64,000 bases of DNA from Luteolibacter pohnpeiensis (GTDB taxonomy: Bacteria > Verrucomicrobiota > Verrucomicrobiia > Verrucomicrobiales > Akkermansiaceae): assembly GCF_016595435.1 (NCBI RefSeq), contig NZ_JAENIJ010000010.1:62001-126000 (forward strand), read 5' to 3'. Positions 18,301 to 26,560 of this stretch are shown here, in pieces (the stretch's first letter is position 1; every line of letters starts with the position of its first letter). A program made the position numbers and the translations under genes. The notes beneath the pieces are model-generated. The model was given only the letters and a program-made list of their open reading frames with translations, had not been told where the DNA came from and made no database searches.

Positions 18301-18995
18301 CCAGCAGCGTCTAACGACGAATCTTCCAGTCGATCCTGAGTCGCAATATTCGCCTTTTCGTTGAGATCTCCAACCCACCAAGCATAGGAACCGCGCTTCT
18401 TATGACCATCATACAAGCCAACTTCTGGAGCGCTGACAAAGTCGGGAGAATTTCCATTTTCTGACGGAACCGACCCTCCTCCAACCAAGCGAACCATATC
18501 GACCGCCATCCCTTCCCCACGACCATAATCGTAATACTGGTAGGCGCTTTCGTTGCCACTCACCAGTGTCGTCAAGCGGTGTTCGGCTGGATCCCATTTC
18601 TCATCGACGCGCAAATCATGCAATCCGCCGTCCTCTGCATTTCGAATGATGAAAGGAGAACCGTCGTCCTTGGTGGTTCGCCAAACATTGACCCAATGTG
18701 GCTGCCCCTGCTTCGAATCCCCTTGAGACAGCGGACTTAAAATACGATTTTCAGCAGTGACTCTTTGATCCGGGCCCATGTAGCGTTGCAGCTCATTGAT
18801 CGCCATCATCAGGGCCAGACGCGCGTTAGCTCTAGCCTCCATCCCGGGGCTTGAGCGATCAACCGTTCGCAGGCTGACGGCGGAAAGGCTCAGTAATCCA
18901 ACTCCGATCAGTGTCAGCAACGCCATCAGGAGCATAGTCACAACTAATGCAAATCCTTGGCGGAGGCTATTCTTCGATGAAGTGATAATTCTCAT
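15327..18995 (-). CDS. Large PilX/prepilin-like protein, Verru_Chthon cassette A-like
   Basis: A protein of about 1,222 residues. The N-terminus 'SLRQGFALVVTMLLMALLTLIGVG' is read here as a short basic leader, a type IV prepilin-type GFALV cleavage site and a hydrophobic helix. The rest is a long, Asn/Ser/Asp-rich, exported body. This layout matches the verrucomicrobial 'Verru_Chthon cassette protein A' family, which normally sits with three smaller prepilin-like genes (B, C, D). None of those is next to it here. The start is put at 18995 ('MRIITSSKN') because it gives the best leader; the frame is open eight codons further. Role probably in a pseudopilus or secretion system at the cell surface. 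Confidence 0.65.
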   Translation of the reverse strand: MRIITSSKNSLRQGFALVVTMLLMALLTLIGVGLLSLSAVSLRTVDRSSPGMEARANARLALMMAINELQRYMGPDQRVTAENRILSPLSQGDSKQGQPHWVNVWRTTKDDGSPFIIRNAEDGGLHDLRVDEKWDPAEHRLTTLVSGNESAYQYYDYGRGEGMAVDMVRLVGGGSVPSENGNSPDFVSAPEVGLYDGHKKRGSYAWWVGDLNEKANIATQDRLEDSSLDAAGVRSIQIAQDASLLAFDNQSDLQNSDRAKLTGMKQLDLVNPSTTPISSLAFHDLTTDSEGLLVNVRDGGLKKDLTAYLESDGTIPSLNSNSGEMPGVSDYDRLIGPRNQVAEQESNFPGQAARYSKVSPTFGLLRDWARRGEKAPFGSFQTVMQSPEISSVKSNVGRSYGGVKHLERTKTDLMPVLVESSMFYNISYYEDSGGNSKAPYHLRIHYYPRVALWNPYNFDMQIDSSMVFMMINGKKRVRITGESGQTYGFRMYFGIQNASDTGGTGGAVQGSMFFALEGKTLKAGETAVWSPRRNQVYDETTFSNNLLTPSVAPSPSRAFYMNEKKLMPSTSLFTVIQTTPPTKGLYNDRMIERPVEWREYVGALPAGNVQSAGYTQADDYKVVWKPLRSSGAIDADRFEDLPPGLFVSCAFQYGDEDEMPVEWSSTNPVPMAVSSLENPVIQDIPDTRTRDGFRLRWFDEPESNRIGAGSLSGTPFLQEAPMANWNMRASYSFRSPFENVNDTAPNFFGIYTRDLFDPEVGWNGMNPSYKEGGFRSDPFDQPSRFSQPRILFDIPRRGAEVISLGAFQQVKMSEYIWQPTYAFGNSLADPRLDPTRTEPNRKESVNKDEGGWNSNTIGFATDGRSNNNGSNVASNEDLWAYYARNYLNQAAVEQNLIFDMSYELNYSLWDEFFLSSGNRKDKLNFINSPYENPLPDGRMSLAGTTDDDTIHDLSDFYRAASVLKVDGAFNVNSTSVKAWEALLLSSAGQQFDDDQVTFPRILQSQGGGSGGQKSHSWGGGNSRDENAWDGQRTLSRDEVRRLAEEIVEQVKIRGPFLSMADFVNRSLSTGEEGKKGALQAAIDRSGINASFEEEWKLDNQDAIPDYTHPDHIDDPTRIDQTLKPDTGAWGALGFLTQADLLQFLGPVLTVRSDSFVVRAYGSSVDKHGKVQAQAWCEAVVQRTATPLRPDSQQLNPLIEDGVVDLGRKFEIRKFRWLKPEDV

Positions 18996-19142
18996 AGCAG
19001 ATTCAGACGCGCTCAACATTCACGGTCTCGTATCGGCAACAAATACCAGCAGAGTGACATTTTTGCCCCGATCGCTAGGAAGGTTTGGAATTGATGGCCT
19101 CGTCAACGAGTTTGCTCCCACAAGAACCTCAAAAGACATTCG

Positions 19143-19174
19143 TTGATTTCCTATAGGTCCATTCCTTAAATCAA
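19143..19174 (+). promoter_or_regulatory. Candidate promoter/operator for the lipid operon
   Basis: TTGATT, 17 bases, TTAAAT could be a -35/-10 pair (each four of six consensus bases). The same bases form an inverted repeat, TTGATTT at 19143 and AAATCAA at 19168, so this could be an operator. It lies 37 bases before the first gene of the operon. Not proven. Confidence 0.3.
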
Positions 19175-19210
19175 CTTGCACCACCCGAGTTTCGAGGCGA
19201 TTAGCTCGGG

Positions 19211-19810
19211 ATGCTGCTATCGATTCTCAAACATCCAGCCACCGCTTTTATTGGTGGCGTGGCTGTTACGACAGGCGCGCTCGCCGTAATCCTTACATCC
19301 TGTGCGAATTCCAACCGCTCACAATCTGATGTTCTCACGTATAAGGAGGAATTGGAGAAAAATCCCGGTGCAACAGCTTCTCAAGAGGTCATTGATCGAT
19401 TCAGCAAGTTTCTTGCGAGCCTCGGCGATCAAGAGTTCATTCTCGATAATACTTCGAAAGTTTACGGTGCGGAAGCCTATTTGAATGACACACTTGTCAC
19501 CCGAAAAGGCTCGGATGCCATTCAGGAGTATTTCCTGGAAACGAGCAAAGCCATGAGTCAATATCAGGTGACTGTTGACGATGTGATTAAGTCGAACCAT
19601 GATTACTACTTCCGATGGACCATGGTCTTTGCTGCTCCAGCCATGGATAACGGAAAATCGATTCATTCGGTCGGAATTACTCAAGTCAGGTTTCAACCTG
19701 ATGGAAAAGTTGCGTTCCATCAGGATTTTTGGGATTCAGGTAAAAACTTTTTTGGTCACCTGCCCGTTGCGAAAGGAATCATTGGCATCATTCGCAAGCG
19801 CATCGAATGA
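19211..19810 (+). CDS. NTF2/SnoaL-like lipoprotein, first gene of the lipid operon
   Basis: A 199-residue protein with an N-terminal hydrophobic stretch ending in 'LAVILTSCANSNRS', a lipoprotein-type cleavage site at the Cys. The body ('SKVYGAEAYLNDTLVTRKG', 'SNHDYYFRWTMVF', 'VRFQPDGKVAFHQDFWDSG') looks like the SnoaL/NTF2 alpha+beta barrel, a small pocket fold. Similar proteins accompany desaturase, cyclopropane synthase and DUF1365 genes in other bacteria. It may bind a lipid or intermediate at the membrane; this is inference. The next gene starts within its stop codon (ATGA). Confidence 0.7.
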   Translation: MLLSILKHPATAFIGGVAVTTGALAVILTSCANSNRSQSDVLTYKEELEKNPGATASQEVIDRFSKFLASLGDQEFILDNTSKVYGAEAYLNDTLVTRKGSDAIQEYFLETSKAMSQYQVTVDDVIKSNHDYYFRWTMVFAAPAMDNGKSIHSVGITQVRFQPDGKVAFHQDFWDSGKNFFGHLPVAKGIIGIIRKRIE

Positions 19811-20802
19811 ACTATTTGCCCAATAACATGGATACGATCAAAAACGGCAATAGGGGCACACGATTTCACAGGATCTACCGAGTTTCCGTAACCACTTTCA
19901 GGCAATGGCTGGATTCTGATTTTCGTCGTGAAGATAGTCCCGATCCAGCTACTTTGCCGGAACGTGTCGATTGGCAGAGAACATTGCCCTTCATATTCCT
20001 TCACCTCGGATGCTTGGCTGTGATTTGGGTAGGGTTCAGCTGGATTTCATTCTTTGCAGCCGTCCTATTGTATCTGATTCGAATGTTTGCAATTACCGCG
20101 TTTTATCATCGCTATTTTTCTCATCGGACATTCAGAACTTCACGCTTCATGCAATTATTGTTCGCAGCTTTGGGAAATAGCTCGATGCAAAGAGGTCCCT
20201 TATGGTGGGCGGCGACGCACCGGCATCATCACAAACATGCTGACCATGAGGAGGACGTGCATTCACCTGTGATCAGTGGATTTTTCTGGTCCCACATAGG
20301 CTGGCTCACCTCAATGAAAAATTTCCCCACCGCTTACAAGAGTATCCCGGACCTAACGAAATACCGCGAGCTTGTATTTCTTAATCGATACGATCAAACT
20401 GTGCCATTCATTTACGGTTTGATCATGTTGGCCATGGGATGGTTTCTTGAATATTTATTTCCAGACACAGGGATCACCATATGGCAATTCTTTGTCTGGA
20501 CATTCTTTATCAGCACAACGGTATTACTACACGGGACGCTGTTCATTAATTCCCTAGCCCATGTTTGGGGCAAACGACGATACCACACCGATGATGACAG
20601 CAGGAATAGTCTACTACTTGCGATCATCACACTTGGAGAAGGTTGGCATAACAATCATCATCGCTATCCGCACTCTACTCGTCAGGGGTTCAAATGGTGG
20701 GAATTCGATCCAACTTACATGGGTCTGATGATGCTTTCGTGGTGCGGCATCATCTGGGATCTCAAACCCGTCCCGAAACGAATCATCAACGAAAGACGGT
20801 AG
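19807..20802 (+). CDS. Membrane acyl-lipid/acyl-CoA delta-9-type desaturase
   Basis: The 331-residue integral membrane protein has the three histidine boxes of di-iron desaturases: 'FYHRYFSHRTFRT', 'ATHRHHHKHADHEED' and 'GEGWHNNHHRYPHSTRQG'. Four hydrophobic stretches lie between them, for example 'FIFLHLGCLAVIWVGFSW' and 'FFVWTFFISTTVLLHG'. It would put a cis double bond in a saturated acyl chain, using oxygen. In this operon that bond would be the substrate for the two methyltransferases downstream. Start overlaps the preceding stop (ATGA), and the next gene starts directly after its TAG. Confidence 0.9.
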   Translation: MNYLPNNMDTIKNGNRGTRFHRIYRVSVTTFRQWLDSDFRREDSPDPATLPERVDWQRTLPFIFLHLGCLAVIWVGFSWISFFAAVLLYLIRMFAITAFYHRYFSHRTFRTSRFMQLLFAALGNSSMQRGPLWWAATHRHHHKHADHEEDVHSPVISGFFWSHIGWLTSMKNFPTAYKSIPDLTKYRELVFLNRYDQTVPFIYGLIMLAMGWFLEYLFPDTGITIWQFFVWTFFISTTVLLHGTLFINSLAHVWGKRRYHTDDDSRNSLLLAIITLGEGWHNNHHRYPHSTRQGFKWWEFDPTYMGLMMLSWCGIIWDLKPVPKRIINERR

Positions 20803-22101
20803 ATGCTGAATCCTGATCCAGGCTCAAAACGAATCGCCATCATTGGAAGTGGCATCTCTGGACTCGCATGTGCGTGGTTCTTGCGAAATCATCACCAAGT
20901 TACCGTCTTCGAAAAAGATAATCGCCTTGGTGGACACGCCAACACTCTCACGGTAGAGGAGAACGATCGACCGGTCCATCTGGATACCGGTTTCATGGTA
21001 TACAACGAAGTCACCTATCCCCTTTTAACCCGTTTGTTCCGTGAACTTGATGTGGAAACCAAACCCACCTCGATGTCCTTTAGTGTTCAACACATTCCAA
21101 ATGACGTTGAATTCAATGGTGGCAGTCTCAATCTATTGTTCGCTCAACGCAAGAATCTATTCCGCCCAAGATTTTGGGGCATGCTGAGTCAAATCAATCG
21201 ATTCAATCGTGAAACCATTCAAGAACTGGACACCCCTCAATATAGCAATCTGTCGCTTCAAGAGTATGTGACAAAGCGAAAGTATGGCCGCGATTTTTAC
21301 GAATGGTATCTATCCCCCATGGCATCGGCGGTTTGGTCATCGCCACCACATGAAATTGACAATTTTCCAGCCAGGACCTTGATGCGCTTCTGGCACAATC
21401 ATGGCTTTTTAGGTCTGAATACCCAGCATCCTTGGAGAACCGTCGTAGGCGGCTCGAAAGAATACGTTTCAAAAATGGCGGGCCAGCAAGGAATTCACAC
21501 AAGGCCTGGAAAAACAGTAAAAAAAATTCGTAGCGAGAATTCTAAAAAAATTCGCATCGATTTCGCAGATCAATCGCACGAAATCTTCGATACCGTGATT
21601 CTGGCAAGTCACGCCGATCAATCTCTGGCCATGTTAGATCATCCTACACCTCTAGAATCGGATTTTTTGACACCATTCAAATATCAAACGAATGAAGCGT
21701 TAGTTCACACCGATACTTCATTCATGCCTAGAGCAAAAACGTGCTGGGCATCATGGAATTATAGAGTAGGCGTGTCCAAGGACCATGCCTCAACCTACTC
21801 GACACATTATTGGATGAATAATCTCCAAGGTGTCTCCAATCAAAAAAACTATTTTGTATCCATCAATCCTCCACATTCACCCGAGGAGCGTAATATCATC
21901 AAAAGAATTCAATATGAACATCCTGTTTTTGATTTGAAGGCCATCGAGATGCAATCACGGGTTGAGGAACTGCATCAAGCTGGACAGAATACGAACCGAT
22001 ACTTTTGCGGTGCTTGGCAGCGAAATGGATTCCACGAAGACGGTATCCAATCAGCTTTCAATCTCTGCAAGGCCTTATTAGAAAGGGATCCTTGGCCATG
22101 A
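20803..22101 (+). CDS. FAD-dependent oxidoreductase (amine oxidase fold, COG2907 type)
   Basis: The 432-residue protein starts with 'IAIIGSGISGLACAWFL' and 'VFEKDNRLGGHANTL', the FAD-binding motif and the Gly-rich loop of the amine oxidase superfamily. 'LDTGFMVYNEVTYPLLTRLF' and the terminal 'RYFCGAWQRNGFHEDGIQS' are typical of the COG2907 group, found beside DUF1365 and cyclopropane synthase genes. In Rhodobacter a member of this neighbourhood is needed for furan fatty acid formation (recalled from the literature). It may oxidise a methylated or cyclopropanated acyl chain. No signal peptide. Confidence 0.85.
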   Translation: MLNPDPGSKRIAIIGSGISGLACAWFLRNHHQVTVFEKDNRLGGHANTLTVEENDRPVHLDTGFMVYNEVTYPLLTRLFRELDVETKPTSMSFSVQHIPNDVEFNGGSLNLLFAQRKNLFRPRFWGMLSQINRFNRETIQELDTPQYSNLSLQEYVTKRKYGRDFYEWYLSPMASAVWSSPPHEIDNFPARTLMRFWHNHGFLGLNTQHPWRTVVGGSKEYVSKMAGQQGIHTRPGKTVKKIRSENSKKIRIDFADQSHEIFDTVILASHADQSLAMLDHPTPLESDFLTPFKYQTNEALVHTDTSFMPRAKTCWASWNYRVGVSKDHASTYSTHYWMNNLQGVSNQKNYFVSINPPHSPEERNIIKRIQYEHPVFDLKAIEMQSRVEELHQAGQNTNRYFCGAWQRNGFHEDGIQSAFNLCKALLERDPWP

Positions 22102-22904
22102 ATGAGTGTTTATCCCGACTGTACCAATGCACTGTCATTCATCTTCGCAAAAGACCGAAAATCCACACATTCACCTATCGGGTATTCATGTTTTCAATTG
22201 ATCTTGATGATCTTTCTCACCTTTCTGATCGACTCAAGCTATTTTCACACAATCGGTGGAATCTGTTTACCATTCATGACAATGACCACATCAACTTAGG
22301 CAAACCTGGAGGCATACGCTCAAACTTGCTGGAATGGCTGAAATCAATCGACTTCAAAACTCCAGAAAACATGAAGATTCGCTTGGTGACTTTTCCGAGA
22401 GTTTTTGGATACAGCTTCAATCCCGTATCCTTTTACTATCTATCAAGAGAGACAGGCGAACCTATTGGCGTGGTCGCAGAGGTTGTAAATACGTTTCGAG
22501 AAATGAAACTCTATCTCATCGACAGAGTAAACTCAGAAGGTGTTTGGTGCAGCAAGCTACCAAAAAATTTTTATGTCTCACCTTTTTCCAATCCAGGCAG
22601 CATGTTTGACTTCAAAATCGGGCCACTGAAGGATCACTGGAAAGTTGAAATAAACACCTATGAAAATGATCAACAAACTCTCCATAGTAGCATATCTGGA
22701 AATGAACGAGATTTGTCAAATTTCAGACTAATTTACTACGCAATAAAATTCCCGTTACTCTCATTCAAAATTATCGGACTTATCCATTGGCAAGCCTTTT
22801 TGCTTTGGATCAAAGGATTGCCCTATTACAGGAAAAGCTCAATGCCTGATCTGCAACAGGATGTCCTTCGCCCACATAAAAGCATCAATCATAGCGATTC
22901 ATGA
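22098..22904 (+). CDS. DUF1365 family protein
   Basis: About 268 residues. The start at 22098 (MNECLSRLYQC) overlaps the previous stop in an ATGA; the frame is open further upstream but there it overlaps the FAD gene. Visible family features are 'KIHTFTYRVFMFSIDLDDL', 'VFGYSFNPVSFYYL' and 'VVAEVVNTFREM'. DUF1365 proteins almost always sit next to COG2907 oxidoreductases and cyclopropane synthases, and their biochemical role is not established. The context makes a role in fatty-acyl modification likely. Soluble or membrane-associated. Confidence 0.85.
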   Translation: MNECLSRLYQCTVIHLRKRPKIHTFTYRVFMFSIDLDDLSHLSDRLKLFSHNRWNLFTIHDNDHINLGKPGGIRSNLLEWLKSIDFKTPENMKIRLVTFPRVFGYSFNPVSFYYLSRETGEPIGVVAEVVNTFREMKLYLIDRVNSEGVWCSKLPKNFYVSPFSNPGSMFDFKIGPLKDHWKVEINTYENDQQTLHSSISGNERDLSNFRLIYYAIKFPLLSFKIIGLIHWQAFLLWIKGLPYYRKSSMPDLQQDVLRPHKSINHSDS

Positions 22905-24214
22905 AAACTGATACCTTCCCTCCAGAAGTCGTGGGTGAGCCTGTTTGCGACAACCCTGCCAACCTGAAATTCTCCAGTTTTGCCGAAAAAATGGTAATTC
23001 GGCTTCTCGAAAAGATGCCATTCGGCGGGTTAAGACTAGAATACTCAGACTCAAGAGTTAGGCACTTCGGCAAGCCTGGAGCACCGATCACCGCTCGAAT
23101 TTCGATCCAACGTGAATCGGAATTTTTCAAACGCTGCCTCTTTTATGGAAATATCGGTTTAGGTGAGGCTTATACAGATGGTTTGTGGGAGACGAACGAT
23201 ATTCAGGCGGTAATATCATGGTTTATTCTCAATATGCAGGCTCTCCAAGGCTCGGATACTTCATCGAGCAAGCTACCCGGTGTCAATATTTTGAAAATTC
23301 TTAGCTGGTTGACACACTTGAAACGAGAAAACTCGATCGAAACCAGTAGACGCAACATTTCAGAGCATTATGACCTTGGAAATGAATTCTATTCTCTCTG
23401 GCTTGACCCTAGCATGACCTACTCATGCGCTAGGTTTACGCAACCTGATCAGGACCTTGAATCCGCTCAAGCTGAGAAATACGATGCACTTTGTCGTAAA
23501 CTCAAACTCCAGCCAACTGATCACGTTCTTGAGATTGGCTGTGGTTGGGGCGGGTTCAGTCTCCATGCAGCGAAAAACTACGGTTGCAGAATCACCGGTG
23601 TCACCATCTCAGAGGCCCAGGCGAAAATGGCACGAGCGCGGATTGAAGAAGCTGGATTCTCTGAACAAATCGAAATTCGAATTCAAGATTACCGCCACAT
23701 TACCGGAACCTATGATAAAATTGTATCAATCGAAATGCTGGAAGCAGTTGGCGATAAGTATCACGAGTCATTTTTCTCCAAATGTAATGAAGTTTTGACA
23801 TCGTCCGGATTGCTGGGAATACAAATGATCACTGTTCCAGATTGCCGCTACCAAAGCCTCAAGGAAGGCGTTGATTGGATTCAGAAAAAGATTTTCCCGG
23901 GTTCGCTGTTGTTGAGTGTCGGCCGAATCAACCAAGTGCTAGCAAAAACGAGTGATTTATTCTCATTTCATCTTGAAGATCTTGGAGCTGATTATGCGAA
24001 AACTCTTTCATTATGGCATGAAAGATTCAATGAAAAACTACCTGCTGTTCGCAATCTGGGTTTCGACGATTCTTTTATCAGAACATGGAATTACTATCTC
24101 AAATACTGCGAAGCCGGATTTTTAACTCGTAACATATCTGTCGTCCAAGCGGTATACACCCGACCAAATAATCCCCTACTGGCGGTGGAACCGGAAAAGA
24201 GTCGGGTATCATGA
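22901..24214 (+). CDS. cfa: Cyclopropane-fatty-acyl-phospholipid synthase-type methyltransferase
   Basis: The 437-residue protein is a full-length CFA synthase relative. It has 'ISEHYDLGNEFYSLWLD' with 'PSMTYSCARF' (active-site signature), the SAM site 'VLEIGCGWGGFSLHAA', 'EMLEAVGDKYHESFF' and the C-terminal 'WNYYLKYCEAGF' region. The N-terminal ~130 residues are the usual lipid-binding domain. These enzymes add a methylene across a cis double bond of a phospholipid acyl chain; some relatives make methyl-branched or furan fatty-acid precursors. Start overlaps the previous stop (ATGA). Confidence 0.9.
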   Translation: MKTDTFPPEVVGEPVCDNPANLKFSSFAEKMVIRLLEKMPFGGLRLEYSDSRVRHFGKPGAPITARISIQRESEFFKRCLFYGNIGLGEAYTDGLWETNDIQAVISWFILNMQALQGSDTSSSKLPGVNILKILSWLTHLKRENSIETSRRNISEHYDLGNEFYSLWLDPSMTYSCARFTQPDQDLESAQAEKYDALCRKLKLQPTDHVLEIGCGWGGFSLHAAKNYGCRITGVTISEAQAKMARARIEEAGFSEQIEIRIQDYRHITGTYDKIVSIEMLEAVGDKYHESFFSKCNEVLTSSGLLGIQMITVPDCRYQSLKEGVDWIQKKIFPGSLLLSVGRINQVLAKTSDLFSFHLEDLGADYAKTLSLWHERFNEKLPAVRNLGFDDSFIRTWNYYLKYCEAGFLTRNISVVQAVYTRPNNPLLAVEPEKSRVS

Positions 24215-24729
24215 CGTTGGAAGTTAGAAAAAGAACCCCGGAGTTCCGATCATGGTGGCGAAGATGGCTGCTTGATCCCATCATTCAACAACTGACACAA
24301 GGTGTTTCGCCTCAACACCTGTCCTGGACAGTCGCACTTGGAGTAGTGTTTGGGATCTTTCCAATTATGGGTAGCACCACTGTGATGTGCTTACTTGTGG
24401 GTTGGATTTTTAAATTGAACCAAGCAATCCTGCATGCATTCAAAGCGATCGTCTATCCTCTTCACCTTTCCCTTATTTTAGTTTTCATCCGAATGGGTGA
24501 AAGACTTTATGGAGCTCCATTGATTCCATTTTCGGTTCCTCAGCTAATGGCTAAATTTAAAGAATCCCCGGTTCAGTTTGCCAAGGATTTTGGAATGACC
24601 GCTTGGCATGGTGTCAGTGCATGGTTGCTAATTGCTCCATTCGCGACCATTTTGATCAAAATCCTGGTAACCCCCATCATCACACGAATGGACCGCATGG
24701 TTCGCAACCGGATGGCAACGCACTCATGA
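24211..24729 (+). CDS. DUF2062 membrane protein
   Basis: A 172-residue protein with 'QLTQGVSPQHLSWTVALG' followed by 'FGIFPIMGSTTVMCLLVG' and a further C-terminal membrane segment ('WLLIAPFATILIKILV'). These are the marks of DUF2062, found in many polar-lipid and polysaccharide loci. Function unknown. It overlaps both neighbours by four bases (ATGA at each end), so it is translated with the lipid-modifying enzymes. Confidence 0.75.
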   Translation: MTLEVRKRTPEFRSWWRRWLLDPIIQQLTQGVSPQHLSWTVALGVVFGIFPIMGSTTVMCLLVGWIFKLNQAILHAFKAIVYPLHLSLILVFIRMGERLYGAPLIPFSVPQLMAKFKESPVQFAKDFGMTAWHGVSAWLLIAPFATILIKILVTPIITRMDRMVRNRMATHS

Positions 24730-25514
24730 CCGAGATTCAATGGCTAATCCTTACAATTGCCGCAATGGTCATCATTTTCGGGCTAGCATGGCTATTTGGT
24801 AAACTCATCAACAACTACTCCATTGTTGACGCTGTGTGGGCAGCGTCGATCGGTTCTATCGGTGTCACATGGCTTTCATTCGGCACCAACACATTCTCCA
24901 TTCGCGCCGTCGCTATCGCCATACTCGCATTCTGGAGTATTCGGTTAACACGACTCCTCGCGGCACGAATTTATCGCAACCATCCAATTGAAGATTCACG
25001 CTATGTGGAATTGAGACAATCTTGGCAACCCAATTCCGCTGCGATTTTCTTTGGCTTTTATCAACTGCAAGCAATTTCCACAATCCTACTAGCTTTGCCT
25101 TTTTATTTTGTCGCATTCGATGCCAATCAAAACTGGAGTACGTTCGAAACTTCAGGGTTAATCGTTGCAGTCATTGGAATCATTGGTGAGTCCACAGCTG
25201 ATTCTCAAATGGCTGCGTTTAAGAACAGTCATCAAGATCCAAAGTCGATATGCCGTGTTGGGCTTTGGAAGTATTCCAGACATCCGAATTATTTTTTTGA
25301 ATCAGTCATTTGGTTTGGATTCTATCTTTTCGCCTGCGGCTCCACTTGGGGATGGTCCACTGTTTACGCACCCTTGATTATGACTTTTTTATTACTAAAA
25401 GTTACAGGTATTCCGCCTGCGGAGAAAAGCTCTCTTGCACGGAAAGGCAATGCTTTCAGACGTTATCAAGAAACTACAAGTGCATTCATTCCACTCCCGC
25501 CTAAGAAGCCATGA
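24726..25514 (+). CDS. DUF1295 membrane protein (steroid 5-alpha-reductase/isoprenylcysteine methyltransferase-like fold)
   Basis: About 262 residues with several membrane helices. The start at 24726 ([10 protein letters not shown]) overlaps the previous stop (ATGA). The C-terminal part '[20 protein letters not shown]' is the signature of DUF1295 and related proteins that bind NADPH or SAM at the membrane. The family often occurs with cyclopropane synthases and COG2907 enzymes. A plausible role is reducing a double bond in the modified chain; not shown. Confidence 0.85.
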   Translation: MTEIQWLILTIAAMVIIFGLAWLFGKLINNYSIVDAVWAASIGSIGVTWLSFGTNTFSIRAVAIAILAFWSIRLTRLLAARIYRNHPIEDSRYVELRQSWQPNSAAIFFGFYQLQAISTILLALPFYFVAFDANQNWSTFETSGLIVAVIGIIGESTADSQMAAFKNSHQDPKSICRVGLWKYSRHPNYFFESVIWFGFYLFACGSTWGWSTVYAPLIMTFLLLKVTGIPPAEKSSLARKGNAFRRYQETTSAFIPLPPKKP

Positions 25515-26560
25515 TTCCCATCGACGACCTACTCGCTAAAGATTTACTTCCCGATTCCGTTATTCGCTTCGGAATTCGCCACCGCTTGGCCAATCTAATT
25601 GCTCCATTTGCAAAACTCGGAGCTGAAGATAGGCAATTGCAGTTAATGGAACACATTGAAGGCCTGAAAAATAGCCCGATTGCGATAGCAACTGATGAGG
25701 CGAATGAACAACACTATGAACTGCCGACCCGCTTCTTCCAGCAAATACTCGGAAAGCACATGAAATACAGTTCCGGTTATTGGGAAAGCGGTGTATCTGA
25801 CATTAATATTGCTGAAGCAAGGATGCTGGAGCTCACCGTCGCCCGGGCAGGAATTCAAGATGGCGACCGCATCCTAGAGCTTGGCTGCGGATGGGGTTCG
25901 CTAACCATCTGGATGGCTCAGCATTTTCCAAAGTCACATATTACCGCGATATCAAATTCCAACAGCCAACGTCTTCATATCGAGGCAATCCTCACTTCGC
26001 TGAAATTGACCAACGTCACGGTTCAAACCGTCAACATGGTCGACTATCAAGGCGAAGGCGATTCGATTTTTGATCGTGTGGTATCAGTTGAAATGTTTGA
26101 GCACATGAAAAATTATCAAGCGCTCCTCAAGCGTATCAACAGCTGGCTGAAACCAGGAGGCACTTTATTTGTCCATATTTTTACTCATCGTGATTTTGCG
26201 TATCATTTCGTAGCAAATAGTGATGATGATTGGATGGCCCGATACTTCTTTACCGGTGGACAAATGCCATCGGATGATTTGTTACTTTATTTTCAGGACG
26301 ACTTGAGAATTCAAAAGCACTGGCATGTCAGTGGCACGCATTATCAAAAAACAGCAGAGGCTTGGCTCCAACGCATGGATGCAGCCAGAGCAGAACTATT
26401 CCCAATAATCAGCGAAACATACGGTCCGCAAAATGCGACTCGTTGGTGGGTCTACTGGCGTGTTTTTTTCATGTCGTGTGCGGAATTATGGGGATTCCAC
26501 GATGGAGATGAATGGATCGTCTCACATTACCTATTTCAGAAGTCAGCTGTCATCGGGTGA
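25511..26560 (+). CDS. Second SAM methyltransferase of the CFA synthase superfamily
   Basis: A 349-residue protein, clearly related to but different from the CFA synthase at 22901. It has '[20 protein letters not shown]' and 'SSGYWESG' (active-site region), '[20 protein letters not shown]' (SAM site) and '[16 protein letters not shown]'. It lacks the long N-terminal lipid domain. It is most like the group that includes coclaurine N-methyltransferase-like proteins. As last gene of the operon it may methylate the intermediate made by the desaturase and CFA enzyme. Its 3' end overlaps the convergent flippase gene by 11 bases. Confidence 0.82.
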   Translation: MIPIDDLLAKDLLPDSVIRFGIRHRLANLIAPFAKLGAEDRQLQLMEHIEGLKNSPIAIATDEANEQHYELPTRFFQQILGKHMKYSSGYWESGVSDINIAEARMLELTVARAGIQDGDRILELGCGWGSLTIWMAQHFPKSHITAISNSNSQRLHIEAILTSLKLTNVTVQTVNMVDYQGEGDSIFDRVVSVEMFEHMKNYQALLKRINSWLKPGGTLFVHIFTHRDFAYHFVANSDDDWMARYFFTGGQMPSDDLLLYFQDDLRIQKHWHVSGTHYQKTAEAWLQRMDAARAELFPIISETYGPQNATRWWVYWRVFFMSCAELWGFHDGDEWIVSHYLFQKSAVIG

